NCBI GenBank assembly: GCA_035578905.1
Contig: JAQJVL010000289.1
Span: 624,760 to 688,759, forward strand
Direction of reading: 5' to 3'
Length of the DNA: 64,000 bases
Source: Stictocephala bisonia
Taxonomy: Eukaryota; Arthropoda; Insecta; Hemiptera; Membracidae
The notes below the pieces were generated by a model. That model was not told the DNA's origin, ran no database searches, and saw only the letters and a list, made by a program, of their open reading frames with translations. Both the position numbers and the translations under genes were made by a program. Of the stretch, positions 38,291 through 50,705 are shown piece by piece (position 1 is the first letter of the stretch; each line of letters starts with the position of its first letter).

Positions 38291-38325
38291 TTATTATCAG
38301 CACAAAACTTTTGTGCTGATAATAA
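38291..38325. repeat. Perfect 17-bp palindrome with one-base centre
   Basis: TTATTATCAGCACAAAA (38291-38307) and its exact complement (38309-38325) flank a single C. Such a tight palindrome is rare by chance. Confidence 0.85.
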
Positions 38326-38426
38326 CAGTTCGGCTGAAGTATTCTCATAAATGGCTATATACTATCCATATTGTATAGCTTATGTTTATATACTTACATT
38401 TCTAATGTTTATACTTTTTGAGAAAG

Positions 38427-38505
38427 ATTGGTTGAGTGATCTAAGGCGACAGGACTTGATAGTCTAAGGCGTACCTGAGTTAAAGAAAGTGAAGCCTTGA
38501 TTGTT
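38427..38505 (+). repeat. tRNA-Leu-like SINE remnant
   Basis: GGTTGAGTGATCTAAGGCG followed by ACAGGACTTGA closely resembles the D-arm and anticodon-side start of an animal tRNA-Leu (GGCCGAGTGGTCTAAGGCG). The rest does not fold as a tRNA and lacks a clear B box, so it is not a functional tRNA gene. Related sequence occurs in inverse orientation at 50605-50705. Confidence 0.45.
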
Positions 38506-38987
38506 TATCTGTAGTATTCACTTTGTAATTGTATTGCCTGGTCCTTCCCTTAGTTTGCCAAATAAGTTCTCCAAAGAAATAAATAGTCTATGGGAAATGG
38601 ATATTATAAGGTTAAAGATAAGATCAACCTCTCCTAAAGAAAACATCGTACATTTTTTTGGATATTAATACTATTCAATGTGTGAAAACTGTCAAACCTC
38701 CATATGTTTGTGGGAAAAAAGATTCACTTGACATTTGTAAACAACACTGCATTTATACAAAAGTGATTTTGTATATTTAATTCCTAAAGTTGTAAATGGC
38801 AATTTCAAGCATTTTCCGACCTAACTACATTTCACAATTAAACATGAATGTCAGTGTTAAAAAAAGGCTACTATGACCAGCTGATTTATGTGCATATTGT
38901 ACCTAAATCATTCACTATAAATGTATTACTATAACCGGATAAATATTTATAGAGAAACGTAAACGGGCAATCTTATTATAATATATA

Positions 38988-39204
38988 TGCAGAAAATCAG
39001 ACCAGCACTTCGTGGTTCGAATTCTACGTAAAGCTGTAGGTCCCATAGGTGCCCTGACTATTGGGCTATTAATAAATAGTCCTCTCCGAGCTAAGTTGAA
39101 CTCAGATAGTAACAATGACTACACTCGTTCATCTTCACTCGTCACACTCATTCACCCCTCATATTCGTTTTTATCTCTACGATCGACGTCTTAGAAATGA
39201 ATAG
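38988..39204 (+). repeat. Family A, 3' half
   Basis: Begins at GAAAATCAGACCAGCACTTC, includes the T-arm-like GTGGTTCGAATTCTACG and ends CGATCGACGTCTTAGAAATG. The first half of the family is absent. Open frames on both strands (38915-39194) are explained by it. Confidence 0.75.
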
Positions 39205-39577
39205 TAAAAAAATAATGATTAACATAGCTAATTCATGTAAAATTTTGCTATTTAACTATAAATAAAAGAGTAATTATAAGGTCGTAAAGAAATGTAACAT
39301 TTACTAATGTAAAGAATGCCAAATTAAAAGTCATGAGGGTGAAATCTAACGAAGAAATTCTTGAAAAGAAATAAACGAGCTAACAGAGTCACAAACAAGG
39401 CTTGGTTCAATGTTGGTGGCGATATTTTGGCCAGAATGGGCGTTAAGGTAGCCCTCCCCCACTTCGTGGGTGAATTTGTGGCCCAATCACCCCTCCCGCA
39501 CCCCTGATGGTGAACCGCTCGTACTACTACTACGATGGACCGTTTGATTCCCACTTACTTCACTTTCATTATGTTTG

Positions 39578-39578
<1 letters not shown>

Positions 39579-39630
<52 letters not shown>

Positions 39631-39650
39631 TATATATATATATATATACT
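39579..39650. repeat. (TA)n microsatellite
   Basis: About 35 TA dinucleotides with one CA break near 39628. Confidence 0.95.
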
Positions 39651-41611
39651 AGCATATGCAGGATACTACTTAAATGTTGGGTATAAATCTGCAAAACATA
39701 ATATTTACCGTCCATATTTTATAATAATTTATTAATAAATATTAATTATTAATACATTTTCGCTATTCATTACTTATTTTTGAATATTAATTAATTCACA
39801 ATGCTGCTAAACAGGTTTAAAAACAATCAAAATACTCTATTTTACATGTTGAAAAATACTCTTATCTCTTTAAGTTTAATTTCATATAATCATTCTTGCT
39901 TTATTGAAAATAACAAAGACAAATGTTCATTCCCTCATATTTCAGATATTTATAGGAATAAAATTACTTACCATGCTAAATATATCTAATACGAGTCCAT
40001 CTGAAACTGTTTGACATACCATATATTGAAAGATAAACAGGGAAAAAAAGTTAGAACAGAATAAAAACTGAAAAGAAAAAAAAGAGTTAATTGGATGTGC
40101 ATATCGTTAAATTAAGATTATTAATTTGGTTAAAAATAAACAATAATCTATTGAACATTTATATGCATTTAGCTGGTTTTAAATTGTACTGAAGTTATTG
40201 CTGATTCTTTATTAAAGACTTTTGAACCTTGTTTATTTTTCTTAAAAAGAGAAATCAAACAAATGGCTTTGCCTCAATGTGACTGCTGATCCTATTTTTT
40301 TTTTTTTTTTAATCTACAGTTGAAAAACTGTATTTTTGGGTGTAAATACATATAATTGAGGGAATTTCAGTAAATTTAATATAACATTGAGCTTATATTT
40401 ATTAATTCGAGCTTAAAATATATTTTTCTAATAAATTTGTAGTCTTACAATAGAATAAACACGGCACAGCTTGTACACTATGACAATTTGTAAATTTAAA
40501 AAAAGTATAAATATTATTTTTCTGCCATTTCCTACCTAAAATATAAATTACGAAAATTGCAATTACAGTAAATAATAACAATAAAAGCCATTACATTTGA
40601 ACAAAACCCGATATTAATTTGCTGTGATTTATACTAAAAATTATATTGTATAGGCCTATTATTATTTTCAGTGAGCAGTATTTCTACAAAAGCATGTTGA
40701 TTTAGGATTGAATTCGTTGTAACCACCTAAATATACCACAACCTGCAATTAAAAAGGTTTTAAAAACAATTGCCTTAATAGATAAAGGATAAACTAAATT
40801 TTTGTTCAGTAAAGCAATTAATAAATAATTCGATGCGTTAATAATGCAATAACACAAATATTGATAAACAAAGAGTTTATTGCGTCCATTCTAAATAAAG
40901 TTGTTTAGATTAAAATTGAAATAAAAACTAAAATTTAAGCTGCAAAGATATAATTTGTTTGCTGAAGAATGGTTTTTTCCGTATCTATTTATGTGTGTAT
41001 TTTTTCATTTCTATCATACATATAATAATATATGATTATATAATATTGATTGTTAATTTAACTGTTTTAAAATATGTCTGACAAAACAACATAACTAACA
41101 AGTAATTGACAAAAAGGCTAAATAAATCACATTATAAGTCATTAAAAAGAGTAAACGGTAAAAAACAGTATTTTGTGAATAATACATTGAATCTGTGTCA
41201 GTTTATATTAGTTTAATTCAAATACAATATTAAGCCAAATAAAATAATATTTTTCCCAATAAGAATATTATATTATTCACTAGCTCTTTATGGTTAACCA
41301 TCGTATAGATTCTTTGTATCTAATTGTAATCTATAACTATATAATACATATAATTTTAATATTAATTAGTTATTACAGTATAATTAATGTTGTATAAAGA
41401 TATTAGTACACTATTATTGTAAAATGTAATTAGAATTAATTAGGTAATTGAAAACGGATATGGAATAAACAACAATCATAATACTTCAGCCATATTCAAT
41501 CCTATTAAATATGTTCGTTATTAAGTTTTCCCTGTCTTTCCATATTAAAATATGTTTATAGTTACTTAACAGCTGTTTTACCATTAAACCTGTTCAATAG
41601 ATCAAAATACA

Positions 41612-42060
41612 AGTTTGAAAAATATGGATAAGCTTTCACAACAGTTGTATGACTTTACTTGTAAAATTATAATACTGTACATGGTCACGGTTACAAAGAA
41701 CATACTTTTTGACACCATTAGCGTCATTTTATCTTTTCTAGGAGACGGCCCACGAGGAGTTGAACGATAATCTTCAACGTAAGCCTAGGTCGAGTTTGGT
41801 ATTAAATAAAATGTCTGTTCAAGAGAAATTGATTGCCGCAAACTGGATTTCAACAGATTTATCCTTTCCAGAGTAGTGGTCATTTGAATGTCAAAGTAAC
41901 TAATTTGAACAATATTATTTATTCACTATTTAACGGGTTGAAGTAAATTATTTTGATCAAAAATTATACTTTGTGAAACCCAATTAATACAAAAACCAAA
42001 TTGTCTATGGGAAAAAATAATGTTGTTGTGAAAGCGTGTCCATATTTTTTCCACCCTGTA
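41612..42060. mobile_element. MITE-like Tc1/mariner derivative
   Basis: The right end reads, on the minus strand, TACAGGGTGGAAAAAATATG followed by GACACGCTTTCACAACA, and abuts a TA at 42061. The left side (41612 onward, GAAAAATATGGATAAGCTTT then CACAACAGTTG) is a diverged copy of the same inverted repeat. The interior of about 380 bp is not coding. The first few bases of the left end are eroded, so the left boundary is approximate. Confidence 0.6.
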
Positions 42061-42786
42061 TATAAAAAAATAATTATCATAGTTTACTTAGAAAAATATT
42101 ACATCTGTGTTATTACAAGACTTAATACTGGAAATTATAAATTCTTCCGTATCATGTTTTGATTAAGTGATGACAAATATATACTAAATATCGTTGATCA
42201 TAACTTCTGTTATATATGTTTCATATCAAGTTCAACTCACATGTAATTATTGTCATATTAAATATGCAAACTATTATATATGATATACCACACCATAATT
42301 GTATGTGTCACATACTTCTGATTATGCTTAAACCATTATTTCCAATAATATTAAGTATTACTTTGTAAACAATGATGATTATTAAAACAATTAAGTTTAT
42401 TCAGGTGAGACAGACGAAATACTATTCATCACAAATATATACAAAACTGGCCTTTTCATGCCGTGGATATAAAGCGCTTATAAATCCTGTCGTGTTTTGT
42501 GATGGTAATCCGAGCTTTCATCGCTTTCCTGCGTCCACAGCACTGGAATAAACGTAATTCTTTTATCAGTGCCTGCTCTAAATCCATGGGATAAATAAAC
42601 AATTACCACTCTTCATTTTATATTAATTCGCACTCAATTGTGGCATATATTTTTGGAATTTTTTGTTGTAAACCTCATTCCTGACCATATTTATACTTTT
42701 TTAAACAGTTATAAATTTTTTTAATTTATTTTTTTATCCTAATTTTGTACGTAACAATTTTATTCTCAGATATCTCTGATATACGA

Positions 42787-42830
42787 GTGTATTCAGTGTG
42801 TATTCAGTGTGTATTCAGTGTGTATTCATA
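42787..42830 (+). repeat. 11-bp tandem repeat
   Basis: GTGTATTCAGT repeated about four times in direct succession. Confidence 0.85.
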
Positions 42831-43214
42831 CATTTTGAACAGTAGTTTTGTTATTTATTTAGTCATGTATACTTTGTGTTGTAGATTAGCTGGAATTAGT
42901 TTATATTAAAATATTACAACTATACTGCTTCCAGCGAACCATGTATATTTCAATTCAACATTCATGGGGGTTTCGTGGACATTTACAGTTATCATTTGAG
43001 AGTGGTAATTTGGAACGAAACTTCATACACTGTTAGAATGTGTATTTTAGTAAATATAAGTTAATGATTGAAAATGTTGAATTACAATACTACTGTAAGA
43101 TTTAAAAATCTATCTCTATGACATAATTAACCACTTGGTTAAAAAATATGTTCCTTATCATGTATTTTTGATTTTATATAACAAATACAAATATATACTT
43201 TGTATTACAAATAT

Positions 43215-43490
43215 ATTTGCGTCCACCCACATGCAAACGGTGGTACTGATCCACCCACCCAACCATACAAGTACAGTGTTATTGACGCACCCGCCTATAC
43301 ATACACGTTACAGAAGTACTGAGCCACACGTCCATCCATAAACATACAGTGGTATTGATCCACCCGTCCACCCATATACATACAGTAGTACTGACTGACT
43401 CACCCACCCACCCATACACTTACAGTGGTACTGACCCACCTATTCATACATACACGTAGCTATCCTCCCACCCAAACACGTTCAGTTTTA
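43215..43490 (-). repeat. Relic of the 36-bp minisatellite, inverse orientation
   Basis: About seven diverged units built on TACAGTGGTACTGACCCACC and CACCCACCCATACA, the complement of the array at 13036-13600. Units here differ by about a quarter of positions and by small indels. The short open frame crossing it (43135-43341) is a by-product. Confidence 0.75.
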
Positions 43491-44188
43491 TTGTAAAATA
43501 GTTCATCGATTTTAATAATTCACATTACTTACGTCATTATGAAATAACATATGTTTTTATTATTGCAAGTATAATTTATTCATTAAACCTAAAATCAGTT
43601 TGTGTGCAAATGTAAGCATATAAGGATACATTACAGTAGTTCATATTGAGTAAATTAACATGATATGGAATCTCATTAACTGCATAAAGGGTCATATGTT
43701 GTGATTTTATTGATCAAATTACCTTACATCAAATTGTATAGACTTGGGCAATGATTGTACCTTAAACGGGATTAGTCAACGACTTCCCGATGTTTTGAGT
43801 CATGTGGGAGTTATTCTCCATCTTATTATCGTGAACAGCTAGCAACTGAATCAATAAACTCTCCAGGTGAGCTTTTAAGCGTACTTCAGGTCCCAAACTC
43901 TTGAAAAATAGGGCAAAACTGGTTGTGTGCTTCTAGTTACACAGTCGAGGTGTATATACTGCTTTCAGAATCCTGAAGAACTTGCCATCGTTAACGTAAA
44001 AATAAAGGGTTGAAACCTGTTTACAATTCTAGCATATTGACCACTGGATTACGCAATCCAAAGTACGGATAAGCAAATAGTAAAAATTATAATCTGAAAC
44101 TCTTTTTCAAATAGCCATCAATGAACGAGTCTGTAAAAAGAAATATTGAGTCGGTCACAGCACGATGGTTGGCTGTGGTATTCTACCA

Positions 44189-44250
44189 CCTTCCTGATAT
44201 TTGGTTGGTGTAAGATATTCTAAGAAGATATTCAACCCCTCTGCCCCTAA
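44189..44250 (+). repeat. Left part of an interrupted repeat (interrupted copy)
   Basis: CTTCCTGATATTTGGTTGGT through CTGCCCCTAATATT matches 45484-45548. The uninterrupted copy continues directly into GAAGGAACATTACTATTTGG, whereas here the match stops and the reverse-transcriptase relic intervenes. Confidence 0.75.
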
Positions 44251-44927
44251 TATTAAATATATGATACAGTGAATAAGTATTTACAAGGTATTAAAATTTA
44301 TACGATTATAAATGAATAATAAAAATATGTTTGAAAGTGTATTGCTTTAAACTTGAATATTTACAAGGTAATCTATACTTTCTTGCTTTAATAACCAATT
44401 TTTTACTTTGTTGGAAAATAATTTTATATTTTTCAAATTTTGCAGAACAATTGGTATTGAGTTAAACATTTTTGGTCCCAGAAATAAATAACTTTTTGTA
44501 TAGAAAGTGAGATTTGGTTTGGGAACCATAAATACATCCTTTTTTCTTAGCTTAACTTTATGTATTTCGACAATTTCAGGCAAATTTCTCTTCATTACAT
44601 AGTACATTTTTAAAACTTTATGAACAAACATATATTTTAATGGTAAAATCTGTTGTTTTAAAAATAAATGATATGATGCTTCCATTGTTGCTTTCTTACA
44701 AATTATTCGAATAAACTTTTTTTCTTGTATAAATATGTGCCTAATATTTGATTCATAAGTCCCACCCCAGCAAAAGAGCCCGTAATCTATTCTACTATGT
44801 ACAAGGGAAAAATATATTACTCTCAATATTTGTTCACTACAGATATTTTTTAAGAAATAAAAATATCTTAACGTTTTATTAAGTTTATTTTTTAAATCTT
44901 GAACATGCACTTTCCAATTAAGCTCGA
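44251..44927 (-). pseudogene. 5'-truncated non-LTR reverse transcriptase (C-terminal part)
   Basis: A minus-strand frame opens at the truncation point (about 44927) with SLNWKVHVQDLKNKLNKTLR and stays open to 44347, about 190 codons. It matches the region just after the catalytic domain in Jockey/CR1-like elements: an L-x-W-x-x-H-I helix, a KLNKTLRYFYFLKN segment, then IYFSLVHSRIDYGLFCWGG (the Y-x-x-x-x-S-x-L-x-Y-G-x-x-x-W-G motif) and KKFIRIICK. The YxDD box lies upstream of the truncation and is absent. About 95 bp of non-coding tail follow the stop, without an obvious poly-A. The insert splits a repeat that is seen uninterrupted at 45484-45605. Confidence 0.8.
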
Positions 44928-44984
44928 AGGAACATTACTATTTGGTGTTAAATTAAATAATAACTGTAAAAAATAGTTTGTAAT
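44928..44984 (+). repeat. Right part of the interrupted repeat
   Basis: GAAGGAACATTACTATTTGG through AAAAAATAGTTTGTA is identical over about 56 bases to 45549-45604. Confidence 0.85.
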
Positions 44985-45384
44985 AGGGTTGATAAACTAG
45001 TTCTACATACGAGTCCACTTCACTTAGCTCCAGAAACATTCACGCCACCCATGAGATAAATTTCAAACTGTGAACTTGGACGGCTGCATCCGTCTACACC
45101 CTATCCTTTTTCAAGATAACATTCATACTTAGGTTGACATAAACCAAGAGCTTTTAAAGTGTAAAAAAAGGCCAGCTGGTGGTTGAAATACCTTACGATC
45201 TAAAAGAACAGTGGCAGTGCGAGCGTTTTCCAGTATGACGTCTAGGTGGAGCTAGAAGGTCATAGCTCCACTTTGTGGACTGAAACGGCACTTTTTAAAC
45301 ACACCCATCAGCTAACTAGTCAATCTTCAGCTTGACATAGAATTAAAATTTTGATATGATAATTTTTTTAAGTTACAGTTCATA

Positions 45385-45605
45385 AAAATATATAATACAC
45401 CTTATACGTAACTCCAAGTTATTCCCACATAACTTCTTCACGATCCCAAATAAAACAAAAGAATGTTTTCTCTGTTACAATTACTTCCTGATATTTGGTT
45501 GGCGTAAGGTATTCTAAGAAGGTATTTAACCCCTCTGCCCCTAATATTGAAGGAACATTACTATTTGGTGTTAAATTAAATAATAACTGTAAAAAATAGT
45601 TTGTA
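45385..45605 (+). repeat. Uninterrupted copy of the repeat split at 44250
   Basis: Contains, without a break, both segments found at 44189-44250 and 44928-44984. Its left part (45385-45483, with AACAAAAGAATGTTTTCTC...) also matches 45990-46072. Confidence 0.75.
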
Positions 45606-45984
45606 GATTCAAATTATTTCTTCGTAAATGTACATTTGCAACCGTAACTTTCTGTATGGAATAATAAAGTTTTTGAGTTAAAGAAACTGTTCATAGCTAC
45701 AGACTGAAATCATCCAATCATTTACTGTAGAACCCTGTTGTTCCATGATAATATATTGAAATAAATAATATGAAGAGGTAAAATTTAGATCGCTATAATA
45801 GTTTTATAACCATAAACATAAGAAGTTTTATTTGTAAAATTTTAATTTATTTTTCCTACCTTTCTAACGTCTTCAATAACGAATTCACAATATTTTCATT
45901 TCGTTGCCTAACATTATAGGTGAACGAATGAATATGTTATTTGAGTTTGATGATTTCAATAAGACTATCGTAAACTACGAAATG

Positions 45985-46145
45985 CAGTACCTCATACGTA
46001 ACTCAGAGCTATTCCCAACTAACTTCCCTACGATCCAAAATAAAACAAAAGAATGTTTTCTCTGTTTCCAATTACTTCCTGATCTTTGGTTGGCGTAAGG
46101 TATTCTAAGAAGAGGTTGGCTTACTCAACTCCTCTGCCCCTTCCT
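45985..46145 (+). repeat. Third copy of the same repeat, partial
   Basis: Shares TCATACGTAACTC, ACTAACTTC, AAATAAAACAAAAGAATGTT and TTGGTTGGCGTAAGGTATTC with 45385-45545, then diverges at a CCTCACCAACCCC tail. A 64-codon frame (45904-46098) crosses it. I do not recognise the protein, and the sister copy at 45385 does not keep the frame clean, so I do not call a gene. Confidence 0.65.
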
Positions 46146-48389
46146 CACCAACCCCAACACTCACACCACCAGCTGTGTGTTGTATTGTTCTATATCACAG
46201 ATCGTTACTACCTTGTGTAAACGCTTTTATCTCAACCCTAAGCCCGTCTTACATTACTGATTTACTTAACTGTTATACTTTTATAATTACTACGAGTTAG
46301 TTTACCATTAATATGCTGTAGCATTTAAGATCAATATTTGCACCTCATAGTTTTCCCAAATCAAATTAATAAGTAAAATTATCAAAATATTTACTTCATA
46401 TTTTTGTTTTTTTTTATAATGGACGCACGCTTTCTCCTTAATTTTAAAGCGACATACAAGTGTTCAACAATTCTTTACTAATGATTGGAAAAATTGAAAT
46501 CTTTTCTTACACTGATACTACATTTTTGGGGCATTATATAAAATATTTAGTACGAATTGGGTGTCGCAAATATACATTTAGTATCATTTTAAATATTTTA
46601 GTATTCACCGAGGCCACGCATTTACATCGCGCCGTGGCAATTGTGGTTATGTGAGGTTATGTTATTACATTATAGAATGTGATTTAATATCACTTTTGAT
46701 AGGAACATTTCTTACGTCAATATAATTTCATACAATAATCTAACCTAACTATAACAGCTTTGGTGCAATTATGTATTTATACTTGGCCTCCATTAAATAC
46801 AAAAAAAAATAAAAAATGCTTTTTCCTTGTATGAAACTAATCATCAAAGTAAGAAAAGATTTTAAGTTGATTACGTAATAGTAGGCCTAATGACTTACCA
46901 ATTGTTTTAGTGTTATTTATTTTGTCTTGCTACGAAGAACAAAAAATTTATTCTAAAATAGGCTAAAAAAATTTATTTATGAATCAAATTTGTCTGTAGC
47001 CTTTATAACTTACAAGTATTATAACACTTCACCAAAAATTTTACATTCTTATACTGAAAATGAATATAAAACTAAGAAATTCTGGAATATATTGGATTAA
47101 CTGTAATAAAAGTTATATAATTTAGATAGTCAGAATTTAAAGTTAAACAAAATACAAAGCACCATGTCTATATTTAAAGCAATAAGTAACCTGAAATATC
47201 AAACCTAGCAAAACACTAAATAAATTGCTACCACAGTTTAAGTATAATAGATTAATAAATAAATTTTCTCACATATCGTTATAGGGGTTGGAATAGTTAT
47301 TAATTTTTAAATAAAATTAAAAGGGTCATAACAAACTTATGAATGGACAGGTAAATTTTAATTCTAAGATAATTTATCACAAATGTAAGTAAAAAAAAAA
47401 AAAAAATAGAAATAACATCTTGGCTGAGAAAGTTAAACGTAGTTTAAGGAATTAGATCAACATAATATTTGTAAATTTGGTACTTATATTGTAATAAAAT
47501 TAAATTTCTAACAACAGGTAATATACTAATTGAAAAAAAAACTTAAATAGAGAACATAGCAGAAACAACTGTGATAAAATTTAGAAATTTAACTGATTTT
47601 GTTGTTTTTCAGTAACATTTATTATTTTTATTTAAATATTTATGGAATACATAATTTTACAAAATGTGGTGGACAATAAGTAACATAGCATTGAAGATCT
47701 TACTATTAACAAATACAGTATACTACAATAATAATGATTTCGATTATAATAACAAATGGTTATAAAAAGACAAACACCAGTCCAATAATAGTGCGACATA
47801 ATAATAGTGAGAAATAATAAATTCGATAACAGTACAGTTGGATATAAGTATAGTACTGATAAATCTGAAAACAACCATGTATATAATAACGATAATATTA
47901 ATACAACAATAAATATACTATATTATAAATGTAATAAAAACAAATTATATTTACGGTAAAACCGTAAACGATAAATAAAATTTATATTTTAATTAAAAAC
48001 AAATTACTGTAATGAAATACTGAAAACTACTTTGTAACTTTCAAACACAGTTTTAACAAGTTATAGTAAAACTGTTATCTCCAAAAACATCTATAAACTT
48101 ATATTCACAGACGCGACGTCTGCCAGGCTGAGGCATTAGCACAGCCGCAGACCATGAATAAGACTGGTGACTGCTTTATGTCTTATACATAATAGATCGA
48201 GGTATTTCCACCTACAAAAATTCTAGAGGCACTCTAAGCCTCACTGCTCACTATCATATGTGTCTATTTAACAGGCAAACTTTAATGTAGATGTTTGTGT
48301 ATTTTGTCAATTTTACCTTTATATAATGTATCAGTATTCATTATCGTATAATTTCTTATTTAATTAATCCAAAAACTATAAACTTTGTT

Positions 48390-48690
48390 TTATTCATTAT
48401 TAAGACCCTAATAGTAGAAATATTAGGGGTGAGTGAGTGTAGATGAACAAGTGTAGTCATCGGTACAAATCAAGATAAAATAGTACTTACGAAGAGCCAT
48501 TTATTAATAGCCCAATAGTCAGGGCAACTAGGAAACCTAAAGTTTTATATGAAATCCAAACCACGTAGTATTGGTTTAGTTTTCACCAACTGGGAATCCT
48601 GATACTCAGTTATTTTCCCAAGACAACATCCGGACCCTGACTACGTACAAATACCTCTATAATACTGTCCACGCCGAGGGCAGCAGTTCA
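48390..48690 (-). repeat. Family A, partial and decayed
   Basis: Shows ATTCATTATTAAGACCC, AGTGTAGATGAACAAGTGT, CATTTATTAATAGCCCAATA and GGGCAACTAGGAAACC; breaks off within the CACGCCGAGGGCAGC part. Confidence 0.7.
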
Positions 48691-50395
48691 AGGGGTCTAT
48701 TTCCGTCCGTTTAATCTAACTGTTATATAATCTAGAGAGACTATGTCTTTGCGCCATCTTGTATTCACCTCAAATATGAATATATAAGGGCTGGAATTTT
48801 AAAAGGTTATAAGTAAAGGTTTTGTTTTACTAGGTCAAACTAGGACTAATCAGTACTCTCTAACACTTATCCTGGGGACAAACGACTTGAAGGTTGTCTA
48901 TCCCAGGAGACCTACCCACGCACGATATTGCTTGACACCGTCATCTTTAGATAATGTCAAGGCCACTGATAATCATCCAGGATTTTCGTATTCCAAAAAT
49001 TGTTTCTCGTTAAAATTAACTTTTTTTAGTTTTAATACAGGAAACTACTCAAATCCAACGAATGCCAAACTTGCACAAAAAAAATCTGTATATTTAGTTA
49101 GTTTTCTTGATATGTACTATATATATAAAACTTGAATATCGTATATTTTTAAACATAGTTAAAATGTCAACATACATAAATGTATGTTTTGTTTTGAAAA
49201 TATGCAATGTTATTTAAACTAAAAATTGATGAGAAACGAAAAAAAGGACAATATTAATAACTATTGTACGTCATTAAACATAAACTCTAGATGTCTTAAG
49301 TAAATGATGTGCTCATTTGATGATTTATCATTTATTAAAATATCTTAATATATTTTATGATTTAAATACTATGTCTTAAGACTATATATTAACTTTAAAT
49401 TTTTAAATAGATTTAACTCTTTGTGGAAACAAATGAAGTTATAACAAGATATTTAATTATTGGAATAACTCTAAAATACTCTAACTTTTGGTTTTGTATT
49501 AATTTTAACTTAATTCCTTAGACTTTATAAAGACAAAAATATTATTGACACCTTAAACTACGATTTTACGTTTAATGTTATATTTGGTTTCATTATCCTA
49601 CCATGATTTGCCCCAAATAATATTTAATTTATTTATGGTTTCAACTTAAATATTTATAGCTGATAGCATCTACAAGTATAATTAGTTTTTTTAATGAAAG
49701 AAGTTTACGACTAAAGAGCCTAAAATGACACGTGAAGAGGGATGAGTATGACCTCATTTGCAAAGTCATTTTCAGGAGATGTTCCACAGAGCAGCGCTCG
49801 TCGGGCGGAGAGATTTGCTTACAAAATGACTTCCACGAAACGTTGATTTATTACAGCATTTTCCCCTAAAACTCCACAATTGAATTCAAAACTGCACTTT
49901 CCGGTTTTCAATTTGATATCAGGTTTAAAAATAACTATTTTCACAGGATGTTTTACTTGTTCTGAAAAAATTTTGTTTTATAATCAACATTATTTTTTAA
50001 TAAATATTGAGTTTGATCGTAATGATTTTCCATCCAAAATGATTGAATCTGTTCTAAAATTAGCTTTTTTAAAATATTCCATAAAAAAGTGCAATACCAA
50101 GATAAAAGTCTAATAGGTAAAAATACGAAAGTATTACTTAGAGTCTGGTTAATACCAAAATGTTTACAGTGAATATTGTTTTTTATATTTTTTAAAATTT
50201 ATTTATTATTATTTATTTTTATTTTAGGTGAGGCCAATTCCGGTTAAATTCTGCTAGCTACCCACCAAACCTAATCTTTTTTTGTATTACAGAATATATT
50301 ATGAATAAAGGAGATATGAAAGATGTTGCAGGACGTATTAAAGACTCATTATACAATATGTCCTAGGCGCTTTCTCCACATAAACTCACAAGCGT

Positions 50396-50417
50396 GTAGG
50401 TTAGGTTAGGTTAGGTT
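50396..50417 (+). repeat. Short interstitial (TTAGG)n array
   Basis: GTAGGTTAGGTTAGGTTAGG followed by TTA gives about four units of the pentamer that forms telomeres in many insects. A related word (CTAGGTTAGGTTAGG) occurs near 57221-57236. These are internal and too short to be telomere ends. Confidence 0.7.
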
Positions 50418-50604
50418 ACAGGCAAGTCCTTTCATTATAAATGAAGCTAATAACAACATGTTCTTGTAAATATATAAGTAGTTTAGGTAGTTATTGGCAT
50501 AGAAAAAAGATTGGGTTTGGCGGGCAGATAACGGAATTTGACTCAATCTCCTTTTCACGTGCTAACTGATTCCACATGTAATATTTGTGGGAAACATACC
50601 GTAT

Positions 50605-50705
50605 AGAATATGGGGGGGGGGCTGAGTTCAAACCTGTGCTATCTGTAATTTAATCTCTAATTCCTGTCACCTTAGCCCACTGGCTCTCTCAGTGATGGGT
50701 GCGTA
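50605..50705 (-). repeat. tRNA-Leu-like SINE remnant
   Basis: On the minus strand GAGCCAGTGGGCTAAGGTG followed by ACAGGAATTAGAG, then AGGTTTGAACTC about 45 bases on. The first part resembles the tRNA-Leu D-arm/A box and the second fits a B box. A tract of nine or more G precedes it on the plus strand. It does not close into a complete cloverleaf. Confidence 0.45.

Noticed and set aside
38427..38505. Intact tRNA-Leu gene
   Set aside because: Only the D-arm side matches; no acceptor stem, anticodon arm or T-arm pairing could be completed.
39324..39554. 76-codon minus-strand frame in a less AT-rich patch
   Set aside because: No recognisable domain or splice context.
45904..46098. A 64-codon frame that might be an exon, followed by GCGTAAGG resembling a donor
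   Set aside because: It overlaps a segment present three times in 2 kb, the sister copy does not preserve the frame, and no protein family was recognised.
49880..50113. 77-codon frame with Phe/Ile/Lys-rich composition
   Set aside because: Composition matches AT-rich background and no family was recognised.
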